Shown piece by piece: positions 41,973 to 52,665 of a DNA stretch of 64,000 nt. The stretch is from CAZTGZ01 sp964613385 (GTDB taxonomy: Bacteria; Bacteroidota; Bacteroidia; NS11-12g; UBA9320): NCBI GenBank assembly GCA_964613385.1, contig CAZTGZ010000014.1, forward strand, positions 1 to 64,000, read 5' to 3'. The translations under genes were made by a program, and so were the position numbers. The stretch's first letter is position 1. Each line of letters opens with the position of its first letter. Under the pieces are notes generated by a model. The model was given only the letters and a program-made list of their open reading frames with translations. It searched no databases and was not told the origin of the DNA.

Positions 41973-44027
41973 TTAAGGAACTTTCACTTCTTTCAGCGGA
42001 CTATAAACAGAGAAGTTGGAGCCCATAATGTGTATAGAATAGGAATATGTTTTTCCGGCACCCGGTTTGTCAGTAAATGTATTTATCCCTGATTTTACTT
42101 CACCAATCCATTCCATTTTTCCATTAAATTCTGCCCTGTACACGGCAACTTTATCAGCTTTGCCGTTTAGCGTCCAGCTGAGCACCACCTGTGCAGATTG
42201 TGGGTCCCAAATGGCTGTAAAGCTTTTCAAAATGTCTGCTTTTGACTCAGGCCGTTGGGCAAATGCAGTGGATGGATTTTCAGAACGGTTGCCGGCAGAA
42301 TCGATGGCATAAGCTCTTAGTTCATATGATTTTCCGGGAAGGCTCAGCGTGTCTGTCACAGAAATACGCTCACCCATGCCGGCCTTAAATGGCAGAATGA
42401 AGGATTCTTTTCCGCTGACAAATTCAATGAATTGCGACTTTACATCGTCGCTGCTACTTCCCTGTAGCTCTATGTTAAGTCCACCGGAACCTGTTTTCAC
42501 TGATAACAAAACCGGAGGTAATGGTGGAATCAAATCAGGTCGGCGCACGGGAATAATGGCACTGAGTTTTGACATATTATACGCCAGATCCAGCGCAGCG
42601 AGGCGATAAAACCTGTATTTCGACAAGGTCCACACTGTGAGGGAATCAAAATAAAAACTGTCGGTAATGATGTCTCCGGTTACCAGTCCGAATTCATGCG
42701 TTGAATCATTGGCTGTATACAAACGGTAACCCATCAAATCATTTGCCTTAACCGGTTTCCACAATATGCTCACCTTCCCGGTGGTATCCATGGTAGCCGA
42801 AACGAGTTCCGGAGTTGACGGAGGAAGGTCATCTTTTACGAAGCCCAGTTTTGGCAACGAAGCAGACACATTCCCGGCAGTATCTATGGCATATACCATG
42901 TAGTAATTCCCGAATTCGGCATCGGGATTGGGGTCTTTAAATGAAGTCGTATTCACGCCCAATATTTCTCCCAATTCAAAATACTGACCATCGGCCCGAT
43001 CGGCTCTGGCTACTTTAAAGCCCTTTAACTCTCTTTTGTTACCGCTTAACTTCCATTCCAACTTCATTTCCTTCGATTCTCCCTGTGTGAGTTTGGTGAT
43101 TTCAGGATTTTGCGGCGGTGACAGGTCACGGGGATAGGATTCGGCAGGTCTGCCCGGAGCTACCTGCTCACCAAAATTGGTAATGGCCGAAATCCGGTAT
43201 TGATAGAATTTGTAATTCGTCAACCCGGTATCTACAAAACGTCCTTCTACCAGAAAATCATTCCCTTCGAGGTTTTCAATGACCACATACGGTATTTCAT
43301 TGAGTTTCACCCATTTTTTGCCACCATCGGCTGAGCGCTCCAGATTAAAAGCCGAAAAGTCAGGGCGAAGGTATTTCCAGATTAATTCGAGCTTGGTATC
43401 GCCCTGTTGAATGCGCAATTCCGGTATGATAGGCATGGCATCAATTTCTGAGGTATTCACGTAAACAATAGCAGTATCTGTTCGACATGATTTGGATGCA
43501 ATGGGTGCATAAATACGGTATGCATAAGACTTCCCGGGTTCAATACTCCGGTCTGTAAATCGAAGGGCAGACATATTGGCAACCGCGGCATTCTGATCAG
43601 CGGCGAGCAAATTATAGGCAAAGCGCATTCTGAGCATTATTGACATTTCCTTGGCTTTCTCCATACTGAATTCACTTTCTATAAGGGCTGTATTTCCATA
43701 TAAAGTTGCCAGGGCGATGCCAACGTAGCGGTCATTGGTCGAAAGATATAGCTTGCCAATATCTTCGGCACTCCACGGTTTTAGTGTAGCAATTTTGATG
43801 AATGGAGCGTTCTTTACACTCATATCAGCCCTTTCCACAACATAGCCCGTCTCTTTGGCCAAATTCCAGGCCAGTTCTGTATTCAAGGCCCATCTCAGCA
43901 CCACGGAATCTTTGTAGACTTTACTTCTGGCAATCATTTGGGCAGATGGTGTTTGTTGCCCTGTGGACTGCAATCCTGATAAAACCAATAACAAGCCCAG
44001 GAAGAAGTTGAAATAGTTAGTTTTCAT
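41973..44027 (-). CDS. Secreted fibronectin type III repeat protein
   Basis: 684 residues. Signal peptide (MKTNYFNFFLGLLLVLSGLQS, cleaved near GQQ). An N-terminal region follows (VVLRWALNTELAWNLAKETGYVVERAD) and then several Fn3-like domains recognised by W...L.GY.V.R patterns: ELIWKYLRPDFSAFNLERSADGG, LEWKLSGNKRELKGFKVARAD, SILWKPVKANDLMGYRLYTAND and VVLSWTLNGKADKVAVYRAEF. No T9SS tail, no lipobox, no membrane helix, so it should stay in the periplasm or be held by partners. It is the last gene of a three-gene operon, four bp after the giant protein. Function unknown. Confidence 0.85.
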   Translation of the reverse strand: MKTNYFNFFLGLLLVLSGLQSTGQQTPSAQMIARSKVYKDSVVLRWALNTELAWNLAKETGYVVERADMSVKNAPFIKIATLKPWSAEDIGKLYLSTNDRYVGIALATLYGNTALIESEFSMEKAKEMSIMLRMRFAYNLLAADQNAAVANMSALRFTDRSIEPGKSYAYRIYAPIASKSCRTDTAIVYVNTSEIDAMPIIPELRIQQGDTKLELIWKYLRPDFSAFNLERSADGGKKWVKLNEIPYVVIENLEGNDFLVEGRFVDTGLTNYKFYQYRISAITNFGEQVAPGRPAESYPRDLSPPQNPEITKLTQGESKEMKLEWKLSGNKRELKGFKVARADRADGQYFELGEILGVNTTSFKDPNPDAEFGNYYMVYAIDTAGNVSASLPKLGFVKDDLPPSTPELVSATMDTTGKVSILWKPVKANDLMGYRLYTANDSTHEFGLVTGDIITDSFYFDSLTVWTLSKYRFYRLAALDLAYNMSKLSAIIPVRRPDLIPPLPPVLLSVKTGSGGLNIELQGSSSDDVKSQFIEFVSGKESFILPFKAGMGERISVTDTLSLPGKSYELRAYAIDSAGNRSENPSTAFAQRPESKADILKSFTAIWDPQSAQVVLSWTLNGKADKVAVYRAEFNGKMEWIGEVKSGINTFTDKPGAGKTYSYSIHIMGSNFSVYSPLKEVKVP

Positions 44028-44031
44028 GATT

Positions 44032-47000
44032 TTAATACGTAAAGCTTTTAATTCTATCCTGACTCTGAAAATCCGGGTTTTGACAAACGGCTCCCGGTAC
44101 CTGGTAATAAAAGCGGATGTTATAAGTGCCCCTGCTCATCATCTGATATTCGTTGTTGAGAATTTTTCGGACGACAGGTCTCAATGGAACCGGTATGAAC
44201 TCAGAGGTCTCCGGCTGGCCATAGATTCGGGTATACGCCTGGCATTTGGTACGCACTGAAGCCCAGTCAAAGGCTACGGTTGTGGGTGCGGTATAGGAAA
44301 TTACTGCATTCCGGTTTCCTCCTCCGCTCAAGAAAGTCCGGTTCACCTGACTGCTCAAAACAGCGGAGAATCTAAATAGATCCGGATTATTGAAATCCAT
44401 CGCTTTGAAATGTTCCGCCTGGGGATTATATGGTCTGCATTCGGCAGCATTGAGTTTTCCATAAATATAGCCTTCAAACTGACTGAATGACACGGATTTG
44501 CGTGGAGGTATTCCGGGTACCTGAGCATTGCTCCTCTGGAAAGCCGGGCGTCCGACTCCCCATCTCTCCAGATAATTGGCCATTTCATACACATACGGAA
44601 TGGCAAAAGTGTGATACCAGTTTTCTGTAAATGGAATATCCATACTTAACAGAGCAGGATAGGTAGCACTTTGATTGTTGGAGCTCATTGATACATATGG
44701 ATAGGCATCAAACTCATCAAATCCTTCTGCCCCGCCCAAATTCATAGTAAAACTCTCCGCTATTCCAAATGCAGTCCGCGTGAGTCCGGAGAATTGGTTG
44801 GCCTGCAATTTCTGATTGAGTGAGTTGTACTGACTGGTTTTGAAGAACAATACATATACCGCGGTTTCACCACTTCCCATGGCCAGTGGGCCTAAGATTT
44901 TCCGGCTAAATGCACCGGATGATATGTATTGATTAATCATGCTGGATCCGCTGAAGGTTAATCCATTCGTGTTGTTTCTTCCGGAGCTCACCTTTTTAAT
45001 GAGCATGAGCGCATATACTTTATTGTTTACCAACGTTGGTATATCGTAAGAAAGGGTTGGAATTCCCGCCCGGGTTGCTATCGTTAAGGGCATGTCCACC
45101 GGACTTCCACTGCCGTCAATCGGCACGAAACGGGCAAAAAAGGTGGTGGTATATCCACTGCGGGTATCATTGCCAAAGTACGTAGTGAGCTGGCCACTTT
45201 GCCAGAGTTCAACACGTCCGGCACGGCATTCATCCTGAAGGAAATATCGCTGACCTCGGTATGGATAGGTAAATCGTACATATTCATCTCTCATACGAGC
45301 CGGCAGAGGACCGGTTCGGAAGGTATGTATGGAATCCTGATAAATTGGAGAATTATTTGCTTTTAAGGCAATTTCCCATCTGCCTTGAACATATTTCAAT
45401 GAAAATGCCGTTGCTGATAGCCGTATGTTCGCATCCGTTTTTAATGTGGACTCCGTAATTAATTGGGCTGCATATCCATTTTCGATGAAACGGATGGAAG
45501 CACCTTGCTGATAGCCTCTGTCGAGTGTTTTTCTTAGACCGGCACCTATCGCTCTTGACTGAGTTGCTGACACAGGTAGTGCTCCGGCCCAGGCGGCGAG
45601 GGTCGCTCCGCTTGAAACGTCAACTGCCTTGAATTCCTGGAGACAAACCATAAAAGATTCGGTGCGTTTTCTTCCTTCCGCATCCATTACTTCAAGTGAG
45701 AACATCTGATTGTGGGCAAAATTCAAGGCCACTGCGGGGTAGGTGAATGGGTCAATTTCCCTCTCATCAGCACCGGGTTTAAGATCTGAGATCAAGGCCA
45801 TATCTGCCAAAGGCGACTCATATATGGGTTGGCATTTCTCACCAACCTGGAATGGAACGCTGAATCGATCGATTCTGATGAGCCCGAGAAGATTGAGACT
45901 TCCGGTCAATTCTCCTTTAAACCAGGAGGGATTCACCAAACCGGCTTCCAATCGGGTAGCGGCTGAAAAGGCCGCTACTGTTACGAATGATTCAGTCAAA
46001 GGCAGTGGAACTTTCAGGGCAAGATCACCTCGTACAGCAGCGTAAGCCTGTCCGTTTGCATACCATCCATTGATACCGGGGGTAAAACTACCATTTGCAG
46101 CAGCACAGCTCACTCTTTCCAGATTGCGAATGGCTACGTCAAATCCAATGGCTGCTTCCAGGTTATAGCGAACGAAATTGGCTACGGTTTGCTGTCCGGT
46201 ACTTGCTTCGAGGCTGGCTCCGAAACAGAAACCATCTGCCAATTGACCCCGGTTGGCACCCCATCCACCAGCCGGCTCACTAACTAAACTCTTAACCAAA
46301 GCCGGAGGATCAGGTATACCCGGAAGTTCCTTTCCTGCCATCAGGTATGCCTGTGGCACAATACTCATGACCGGAATACCCGGAATACCGATGCGTATGC
46401 CCACCCGGTTTTCAGGTGTACCCAACTTAAAATACCAGATATTCGGATCATAATGAATGGCCAGTCTACCTGCCTGATTGTTAGACCCTGCACCCCGAAT
46501 AGCCCCTGCGGCAGCATTTACAAAAACATTAACCTCCCCATCGAATGTGGTGGTCGGATGATGATAAACAAATCGAAAATCTCCCCATATGGCTGTACCC
46601 TGATTGTTACCGGGTGTTGACATAAACCGGCAGTTTCCGGATAACTCCATCGATTGAAAACTGCCCGGGTTGGTTCCAATGGTTACACCCATGGTGCCCT
46701 CTCCATAAAATATTTCCTTTTTAACAGCACCCAATGCAATAGTGGCCCTGATTCCTATGGTATTGGTCTCTGATGGCACATATCTGTAGCCGGAGCGATT
46801 TACCTGACCTGTTTGTCCGGTAATGGTAGAAACCTGACCTTCGAGTCGCATGTTTTCATAGGCTCCACCTCCAAAACCGTATAATTTAAGTCCGGATGGC
46901 CCCAAAGGAATACCCACCGGCATACTTGCCATACCATCGGCGTACCAGTAGCGGTTGCTTCCTTTGTTCCCAAACTGAGCCGCCACTTTCAAATCTATTC

Positions 47001-50000
47001 CGGGTCTGATATTTGCTGTTACTTCCCCTTTAAATCCATCCCCGTAGGTTGCATCTCCGGCAAAAAATACCGCCGATCCCGACATGGTTATAGCGGCATT
47101 GCCACCGGAAATCAGAATAGAATCGAGCAATAATCCGGTTGGAACCCACTGGGCTCCCCCGCTTTGGCTCATCCTCCCTACAAATGAAATCGACGAAGTG
47201 CATCTGAAATTATTGCCGCTGGTGGATGATGATCCGCTATTTGACGTGGTGTTCCCATCGGGAATAACGCTAAATCCGATGCGCAACCCAACCCTCGGAC
47301 CTGCTGCCCGATCCCATTCCATTGGATGTACTCCGGAGCCATCTGCACCGGCATTTCTGGCCACAACCCCGACGTTATTGAGGATAACCGGGAAACCGCC
47401 TACCCTGCGTTGCGGACTATTATGAGCAAAATATACACACCCTCTCCCATTTTGCTCCGGACATTCGAAATAGGGCTCGTTGCTGGATAACTTCAAATTC
47501 TGGAATCTTAAATCAGGTATCTGTATCTCACCGGGACTGATGGTCTCACTTCTCGGTCGTCCGTTTATACTAATACTTCCTGAAAGATCAGCCGTTATTC
47601 CCACACTGCTTTCCCAGTTATTCACCCCTTGCGGGTTTCTAACCTGTGCTTCGGTATACCTGAATCCTATCAGGGTTTGGGTAAGTTGCATATTCGCAAA
47701 CCAAATCGGCACACTTAGGGTATCGACTGACCCCGCCAGAATTTCGAATGACACTCGGCGTGCGGAAGTGGTGATATTGCAACGATAGGCTACACTCGTG
47801 GGTGAAATGGGTATCTTGAATTTCCCATTCATATTCCCGGCGAATTCACCGCGACTATGCCCGAGCTGCAATATTCTCAGTTTGATACTGTCTATACCGA
47901 AAGCCCATCCATCTACTGTACATTCATTTTCAGATACGATGCGGTTGCGAACATTGAATTCTGCTGATAAACCCGTCCGGTCTATGAACATATTTTCTGC
48001 ACCAAACGACAGCCTCGGCTGCCCGCTGGTCGGACGAAAAGTTGGAGGCACATATACGGTAAAATTCTTTAAGTAAAATCCCTTCCACATGTCCTTTTGA
48101 GGGGGTGGATTCTGATACCCTGAAGGCAAATTGAATCCGGGTGGATTGTCCTGGTTGCTAAAATCAAGACTGGCATTGGCAATCTCGAAACCCCATCCCG
48201 GGGCTCCGGGAGACTGAAATCTGTCCATTCTGAAATCCAGAATAAACTGTCTCAGATTCCTCACCTTGGCGTTGAAATAACCTTTTACAATTCCTGCCCC
48301 TGTTGAACCGTCGGTATTATCGGGAACTACTACATCCCTTCCAAAATGGATTTCACCTTTGATCTGTAAAACTTTGAAACCATCACAGTCCCATTGGGCA
48401 TAAGTCCCCGAATCGCTGATGGCGTTATAATCGGAACCTGCGAAAACAGTTCTCTTGAAAATAAGATCGGTTTCACCCATTCGTATGGTTTTATCCAGAG
48501 GATTGTAGAGCATCCCCCTACCCGTGCCGGCCATTCCATTCGGATGAAAACACAAATCCGTGGCTCCCAGAGACAACCATCCGTCTGCTTCGGGAAAGTC
48601 TACTTTGAACAATACATTTAAGGTAGCTCTCTGATGGGTAAAATACACGCCAACTATACCGATAACGTACTTGGTGCCCTGATAATCATTGTCGAGACCA
48701 ATGGGCAGTTTAACAGGATTGCTCGCAGTTAACTGACTCACCAGTCGCGACGTTTGTGAGTATAGGCCGTGTAAACCTAAGAGTTGGGATTCGGACATTC
48801 CTGTGAGCTGGGCGAATGTTCTACTTTGCTGAGACGATGTAATGGGAGACTGTGGTTCATAATCTGCGGTAGCTGTTCCGGATATTGCCTGATTATTCCG
48901 GTTTACTTTCACCCCGCTGAAGGAAACTACCAGTCCTGTGTTCATGAATGGCACAGAAATCACTCCTTTGCCTGAAGCCAGGCTGCCTGACCATGAAATC
49001 TGGGTGACTTTCATATCGAATTTACCCATTTTGATGATTTGGTTGACCTGTACGTTTGTATTTTCTTCGGTGTTTTGCAGAAGAGCAGGATCCACATCAC
49101 AAGAGGCAACACAGGCAGATCGAACAGGAGGAATTGGTTCTTCCCTTTGGCGCGTAGTTGTATCGGTTCCAATGAAAAATCTGCGTACCTGAGAATATTG
49201 ATAACCGGTTGTATCTGTCGTAGATTCCGGATTCAGCAGCCATTTCACACGCCAGAAATATTCGCCGGTATCCTGTAAAAACTTGCTGCTTCCCAGATCT
49301 CTGTAAAGGGCAGATCTTAGTTCAGATTCAGGACTCTCCAAAGACACTCCACGCCCTACTTCTCCTCTGTCTGTATGCACCAAGGTACTGAAATCCCTTT
49401 TGCGTGAAACTTCCAGAACCCATGCTTCCTGCACATATGAATTGTAAAAATTCATTCCACCGACTCTGGTAGAAGTAACGGGAAGATATTCAGGTCTGAT
49501 AAGGGTTGGCGGGGTTGCTGATAACCATTCGAAACGAATTTGCCCTTCTGCCAGTCTGGCGTTGTTGGCGGGCAATCTCAGCTCAGAGGGAGCCATGCCA
49601 ATGTTAAATCCTGCCCCAAATCCTGTTGTCAGCAGTTGCTGTTGGTTATTAACCTGAGTTCCCAATGTAATGCTCGATTCCCAATCGACTCTTTTGCCGC
49701 GGATTAAAGGGGAGGCAACTCCCAAACCCGGCTCAACCTCCGGGAACACGATGATCTGGGCAGCTTGTTCATTCGTGAGTGGTCCGACCCTGGTTTGTTG
49801 CGTTTGTCGGGGACCGAGGGGCGACCAATTCAGATTTCGGGTTTCCCCAAATGTATTGCCATTGTAACGCACCCGAGTAGCGGATGTAAACGATCTGTAT
49901 AAATCAGAATATGGATCATAACGGGCAATGAGCGGAATTTGTCTAAAGGGGATCCAATCGTTGTTCAAAGGCCAAAGTGCCGACGAAGACACCCTGCCTT

Positions 50001-50862
50001 CCGGAGCATACACGAAAATACAGACTTCAGAAAAACCCAGATTCATTACTCCGGCGTTGCCCAAAGGATCTATTGCCTGAACCCGCCAGGCATAGGTGGT
50101 TCCCGGAATTAACGGAATATCCGCGGCTGAATAAAGGTAGTTATTTGTGCTCACCTCTCTATTGAGCATAAAATTGGTGGCATTATTGATGGCTGTATTC
50201 GGTTCCATACCTGCAGGTACGGGAACCATCTGAATATTGTATTTCCATAAAGTACCCGCAGTCTGCGAACCCATCGGCATGGTCCAGGTAAATGAAATAA
50301 CTTGTGGATTGAGAGCGGCTACCGTAGTTCCGCAAGCAGGAGTCGATATTCTGGGTGGATTGGCAAAATAGATGGGAAAAGTTACACAGCCCAGATTGAT
50401 GTTACTCAACAATATTCCATCCAGCCCATACGCTTGCAGACATAGACGGTAGGTTCCTTCAGGAATGTTGCCTCTAACTAGATCTTCGTTTCTTAATCCA
50501 ACAACATTTGCATTTCCTCGTCTGTCGAAAAACGTCCCCAATTGATTAGAAGTAAAAGTATTGATCCCGGGAAAAACGGTTAATGCAATGGCCGGATTTG
50601 CTTGTCCACCCATTGGCGGAGGAGGAACGGTTATGCTTACTTCTTCCCCTCCTGAGATTCTTTGAATAGAACCAGCAAGATAAATGCGTTCGGATTGATT
50701 TAAAGATGAATTTGCCGTGACCAGCAATTTTCCGGTATTGCCGATATAGTCTTGCCATTTATGCGTATAAGGAGGTGCGACTTGAACGGTTAAATCTATC
50801 TGTGCCTGGACAGTTATGGCACAACTGAAGGAAAAAATGAGTGTAAATAATGATTTCTTCAT
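44032..50862 (-). CDS. Giant (2276-residue) secreted beta-rich protein of unknown function
   Basis: Signal peptide MKKSLFTLIFSFSCAITVQAQ. Residues of about 20-290 form an N-terminal region ending in an Fn3-like domain (ISFTWTMPMGSQ, YAWRVQAIDPLGNAG). A second Fn3-like domain (IRFEWLSATPP, YFWRVKWLLNPES) lies at about 415-560. The central 1100 or so residues are unbroken short beta strands, with Gly and alternating hydrophobics and recurrent 'FxGxV/GxGxM' patterns. Such a pattern suits a long beta-helix or groove; no catalytic motif is visible. The C-terminal quarter is mixed. It has no T9SS tail, no lipobox and no final aromatic residue. Parts of the N-terminus recall the TANFOR-type proteins of Tannerella, a weak recollection. 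It lies between the barrel-like gene and the Fn3 gene with four-bp gaps. Confidence 0.85.
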   Translation of the reverse strand: MKKSLFTLIFSFSCAITVQAQIDLTVQVAPPYTHKWQDYIGNTGKLLVTANSSLNQSERIYLAGSIQRISGGEEVSITVPPPPMGGQANPAIALTVFPGINTFTSNQLGTFFDRRGNANVVGLRNEDLVRGNIPEGTYRLCLQAYGLDGILLSNINLGCVTFPIYFANPPRISTPACGTTVAALNPQVISFTWTMPMGSQTAGTLWKYNIQMVPVPAGMEPNTAINNATNFMLNREVSTNNYLYSAADIPLIPGTTYAWRVQAIDPLGNAGVMNLGFSEVCIFVYAPEGRVSSSALWPLNNDWIPFRQIPLIARYDPYSDLYRSFTSATRVRYNGNTFGETRNLNWSPLGPRQTQQTRVGPLTNEQAAQIIVFPEVEPGLGVASPLIRGKRVDWESSITLGTQVNNQQQLLTTGFGAGFNIGMAPSELRLPANNARLAEGQIRFEWLSATPPTLIRPEYLPVTSTRVGGMNFYNSYVQEAWVLEVSRKRDFSTLVHTDRGEVGRGVSLESPESELRSALYRDLGSSKFLQDTGEYFWRVKWLLNPESTTDTTGYQYSQVRRFFIGTDTTTRQREEPIPPVRSACVASCDVDPALLQNTEENTNVQVNQIIKMGKFDMKVTQISWSGSLASGKGVISVPFMNTGLVVSFSGVKVNRNNQAISGTATADYEPQSPITSSQQSRTFAQLTGMSESQLLGLHGLYSQTSRLVSQLTASNPVKLPIGLDNDYQGTKYVIGIVGVYFTHQRATLNVLFKVDFPEADGWLSLGATDLCFHPNGMAGTGRGMLYNPLDKTIRMGETDLIFKRTVFAGSDYNAISDSGTYAQWDCDGFKVLQIKGEIHFGRDVVVPDNTDGSTGAGIVKGYFNAKVRNLRQFILDFRMDRFQSPGAPGWGFEIANASLDFSNQDNPPGFNLPSGYQNPPPQKDMWKGFYLKNFTVYVPPTFRPTSGQPRLSFGAENMFIDRTGLSAEFNVRNRIVSENECTVDGWAFGIDSIKLRILQLGHSRGEFAGNMNGKFKIPISPTSVAYRCNITTSARRVSFEILAGSVDTLSVPIWFANMQLTQTLIGFRYTEAQVRNPQGVNNWESSVGITADLSGSISINGRPRSETISPGEIQIPDLRFQNLKLSSNEPYFECPEQNGRGCVYFAHNSPQRRVGGFPVILNNVGVVARNAGADGSGVHPMEWDRAAGPRVGLRIGFSVIPDGNTTSNSGSSSTSGNNFRCTSSISFVGRMSQSGGAQWVPTGLLLDSILISGGNAAITMSGSAVFFAGDATYGDGFKGEVTANIRPGIDLKVAAQFGNKGSNRYWYADGMASMPVGIPLGPSGLKLYGFGGGAYENMRLEGQVSTITGQTGQVNRSGYRYVPSETNTIGIRATIALGAVKKEIFYGEGTMGVTIGTNPGSFQSMELSGNCRFMSTPGNNQGTAIWGDFRFVYHHPTTTFDGEVNVFVNAAAGAIRGAGSNNQAGRLAIHYDPNIWYFKLGTPENRVGIRIGIPGIPVMSIVPQAYLMAGKELPGIPDPPALVKSLVSEPAGGWGANRGQLADGFCFGASLEASTGQQTVANFVRYNLEAAIGFDVAIRNLERVSCAAANGSFTPGINGWYANGQAYAAVRGDLALKVPLPLTESFVTVAAFSAATRLEAGLVNPSWFKGELTGSLNLLGLIRIDRFSVPFQVGEKCQPIYESPLADMALISDLKPGADEREIDPFTYPAVALNFAHNQMFSLEVMDAEGRKRTESFMVCLQEFKAVDVSSGATLAAWAGALPVSATQSRAIGAGLRKTLDRGYQQGASIRFIENGYAAQLITESTLKTDANIRLSATAFSLKYVQGRWEIALKANNSPIYQDSIHTFRTGPLPARMRDEYVRFTYPYRGQRYFLQDECRAGRVELWQSGQLTTYFGNDTRSGYTTTFFARFVPIDGSGSPVDMPLTIATRAGIPTLSYDIPTLVNNKVYALMLIKKVSSGRNNTNGLTFSGSSMINQYISSGAFSRKILGPLAMGSGETAVYVLFFKTSQYNSLNQKLQANQFSGLTRTAFGIAESFTMNLGGAEGFDEFDAYPYVSMSSNNQSATYPALLSMDIPFTENWYHTFAIPYVYEMANYLERWGVGRPAFQRSNAQVPGIPPRKSVSFSQFEGYIYGKLNAAECRPYNPQAEHFKAMDFNNPDLFRFSAVLSSQVNRTFLSGGGNRNAVISYTAPTTVAFDWASVRTKCQAYTRIYGQPETSEFIPVPLRPVVRKILNNEYQMMSRGTYNIRFYYQVPGAVCQNPDFQSQDRIKSFTY

Positions 50863-50866
50863 TGTT

Positions 50867-52576
50867 TTAGAAACTAAACCTGTAATCTATTTGACCAATG
50901 GTTTCCTGATAATTTTGTTGTGTAATTGCCGTGTTTGTGCTGTTGAGCCAGGTGGCACGGGCAGATAAGCTGTGCTTCTTTTTAAGAGTTGTCATCAATC
51001 CCAATGACATATTGAGCACACCTCCATTGATTGTCCCACCGGAGGAATTTGTTTGATAAGACCCCATCAAACTGGTTTGTAACCTATTGTCTTTTAAATT
51101 GTAATTGCCGGCCAGTGAGCCTCCCATTAAAGTGTATTGAAACCCGTTCTGAACAAAATCACTTAAAGTAAGAGACGCAGTATATCCGAATCCTTTTTGC
51201 AGGGGAGAGGTTGTATAAGAAAGATTGGCAATTTTTGATTTATTTTCCTGAGCTGAACTGGTGAAAATATTCAGATCCGTTAACTGCTGATACATGGCCA
51301 AAAGAAGCAGGCTGGTTATGCGCGTTTTGGTTTTAAAGGTATATCGCTGATTCATGCTGTAACTTGCATTGGTTTGTGCAATTCGAATGGTGTCGTTTAC
51401 CGGTCTTAATCCGGGTGATTGTGTTATTCCGAAATTCGAATAATTCAGGTCCAGGCCGTACCTGCCTTTTCCGGGAGTAAAGGATAGCGTAGAATTTGTA
51501 ATCAGTCTTTCTGTTGTGGATTCACGACTTTTTAATAAGTTATCCCGCTCGATTCCCACACTTCCGTTTATGCGGACTTTGCTTTTGAACAAACCGAAAC
51601 CCGGACTAAGTGTAATCTGTTGTAAATCAGACTGAATAAAGTACATACCCATGGTTTTGAAATCGGGATCCACTCTTTTATATTCCATCCGCAAGCTGAA
51701 TCGGGCTCCCATATAACTCAGGGAGGTTCTTCCGGCAGTGAAGATCTGAGAAGAAAATCGGGCGGGATATAATTTTTGAATCCATCCTTCGGTATTTGCC
51801 TGCTCGCGCTGATCCCCCGTATAAGCACTAATGGCGGCATCTATATCCCAAAAGAGTTTATTGCCCAAAGGTATTTTCCCCACTATCCCAAAAGCCAGAT
51901 TTTCTGCCGGCGTTACCCCTGTAGTGTCCGCCAATTCGGGATTCACACTGCCTTTTTTGTCCCATCCCTGAAAAAGTACAAAGTCAAAATACTTGTTTTC
52001 CTTTCCTACACCTATTCGAGCACAATATCCCCATCTTTCGTACTGGAATCTGCCCCCGACATTCAATCCGCTTGGATTTCGAATCAAATCAAGATTGGTT
52101 ACTGCCCTATTTATCTGTCCACCCATCGCCCCCATTCTGAATTTACCCGGATTCATCTCAAAACCTGCGCCCAATACTGTAGTACCGGCCAGGGTGTAAT
52201 TGCTGAAATAAATATTCCGATGACCCAAATGAGCAGTAAACCACTTCCCTTTCGGACTTAAACCTATCTGATTGTATGGCTGTACAAAACGTCGGTCCTG
52301 TTCACTGATGATTACCGTCATGGGAACCTGTTTGCCAAAAAGAGTGACAACCGGAGCGCCTGTAAGGGTATAGGTGAAGGGACGCATTCTCTGATTAAGT
52401 TGATTGGTATTATACATTTGTAGAGAAAGACCCAAATTCCCGTGAAATGCCCATTTTTTATTGAATTGAGTGGTATCCTTAGCCTTTGCCTGATCCAAAC
52501 TGATCCAAACAAGAACAAGCATCCCTAAGCACCGAAGTAGCTTCTTAGGCGCTAAAATTTGTTTCCCTAATCTCAT
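50867..52576 (-). CDS. Outer-membrane beta-barrel-like protein
   Basis: 569 residues from the ATG at 52574-52576; a TTG two codons earlier is possible. Signal peptide with core CLGMLVLVWISLDQAKA. The mature protein is a series of amphipathic strands with aromatic girdles (WGYCARIGVGKENKYFDFVLFQGW, YTASLTLSDFVQNGFQYTLMGGS, LSARATWLNSTN) and ends in IGQIDYRFSF, the C-terminal Phe expected of an outer-membrane barrel. About 550 residues would make 20 or more strands. It is first in the operon with the giant and Fn3 proteins, so it could be their membrane anchor or exporter. That is inference. Confidence 0.8.
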   Translation of the reverse strand: MRLGKQILAPKKLLRCLGMLVLVWISLDQAKAKDTTQFNKKWAFHGNLGLSLQMYNTNQLNQRMRPFTYTLTGAPVVTLFGKQVPMTVIISEQDRRFVQPYNQIGLSPKGKWFTAHLGHRNIYFSNYTLAGTTVLGAGFEMNPGKFRMGAMGGQINRAVTNLDLIRNPSGLNVGGRFQYERWGYCARIGVGKENKYFDFVLFQGWDKKGSVNPELADTTGVTPAENLAFGIVGKIPLGNKLFWDIDAAISAYTGDQREQANTEGWIQKLYPARFSSQIFTAGRTSLSYMGARFSLRMEYKRVDPDFKTMGMYFIQSDLQQITLSPGFGLFKSKVRINGSVGIERDNLLKSRESTTERLITNSTLSFTPGKGRYGLDLNYSNFGITQSPGLRPVNDTIRIAQTNASYSMNQRYTFKTKTRITSLLLLAMYQQLTDLNIFTSSAQENKSKIANLSYTTSPLQKGFGYTASLTLSDFVQNGFQYTLMGGSLAGNYNLKDNRLQTSLMGSYQTNSSGGTINGGVLNMSLGLMTTLKKKHSLSARATWLNSTNTAITQQNYQETIGQIDYRFSF

Positions 52577-52599
52577 CTTCAATACCTATTTTCGATTTT

Positions 52600-52607
52600 C
52601 AAAGGTT
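52600..52607 (-). promoter_or_regulatory. Near-consensus -7 box of the giant-protein operon
   Basis: Reverse strand AACCTTTG, one mismatch to TAnnTTTG, 23 nt before the ATG at 52576. It touches the inverted repeat at 52608-52630. Confidence 0.35.
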
Positions 52608-52630
52608 CAATTCCTCTGATTTCCGAATTG
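52608..52630. promoter_or_regulatory. Inverted repeat between divergent promoters, candidate operator
   Basis: CAATTC (52608-52613), eleven bases, then GAATTG (52625-52630). It lies exactly between the -7 boxes of the giant-protein operon and of the sensor kinase gene. LytTR regulators usually bind direct repeats, so this may belong to another factor or be chance. Confidence 0.3.
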
Positions 52631-52639
52631 TGTTGATTA

Positions 52640-52647
52640 TATATTTG
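52640..52647 (+). promoter_or_regulatory. -7 box of the sensor kinase operon
   Basis: TATATTTG, full TAnnTTTG match, 18 nt before the ATG at 52666. Confidence 0.55.
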
Positions 52648-52665
52648 AGGCTGCCTACTTAATAA

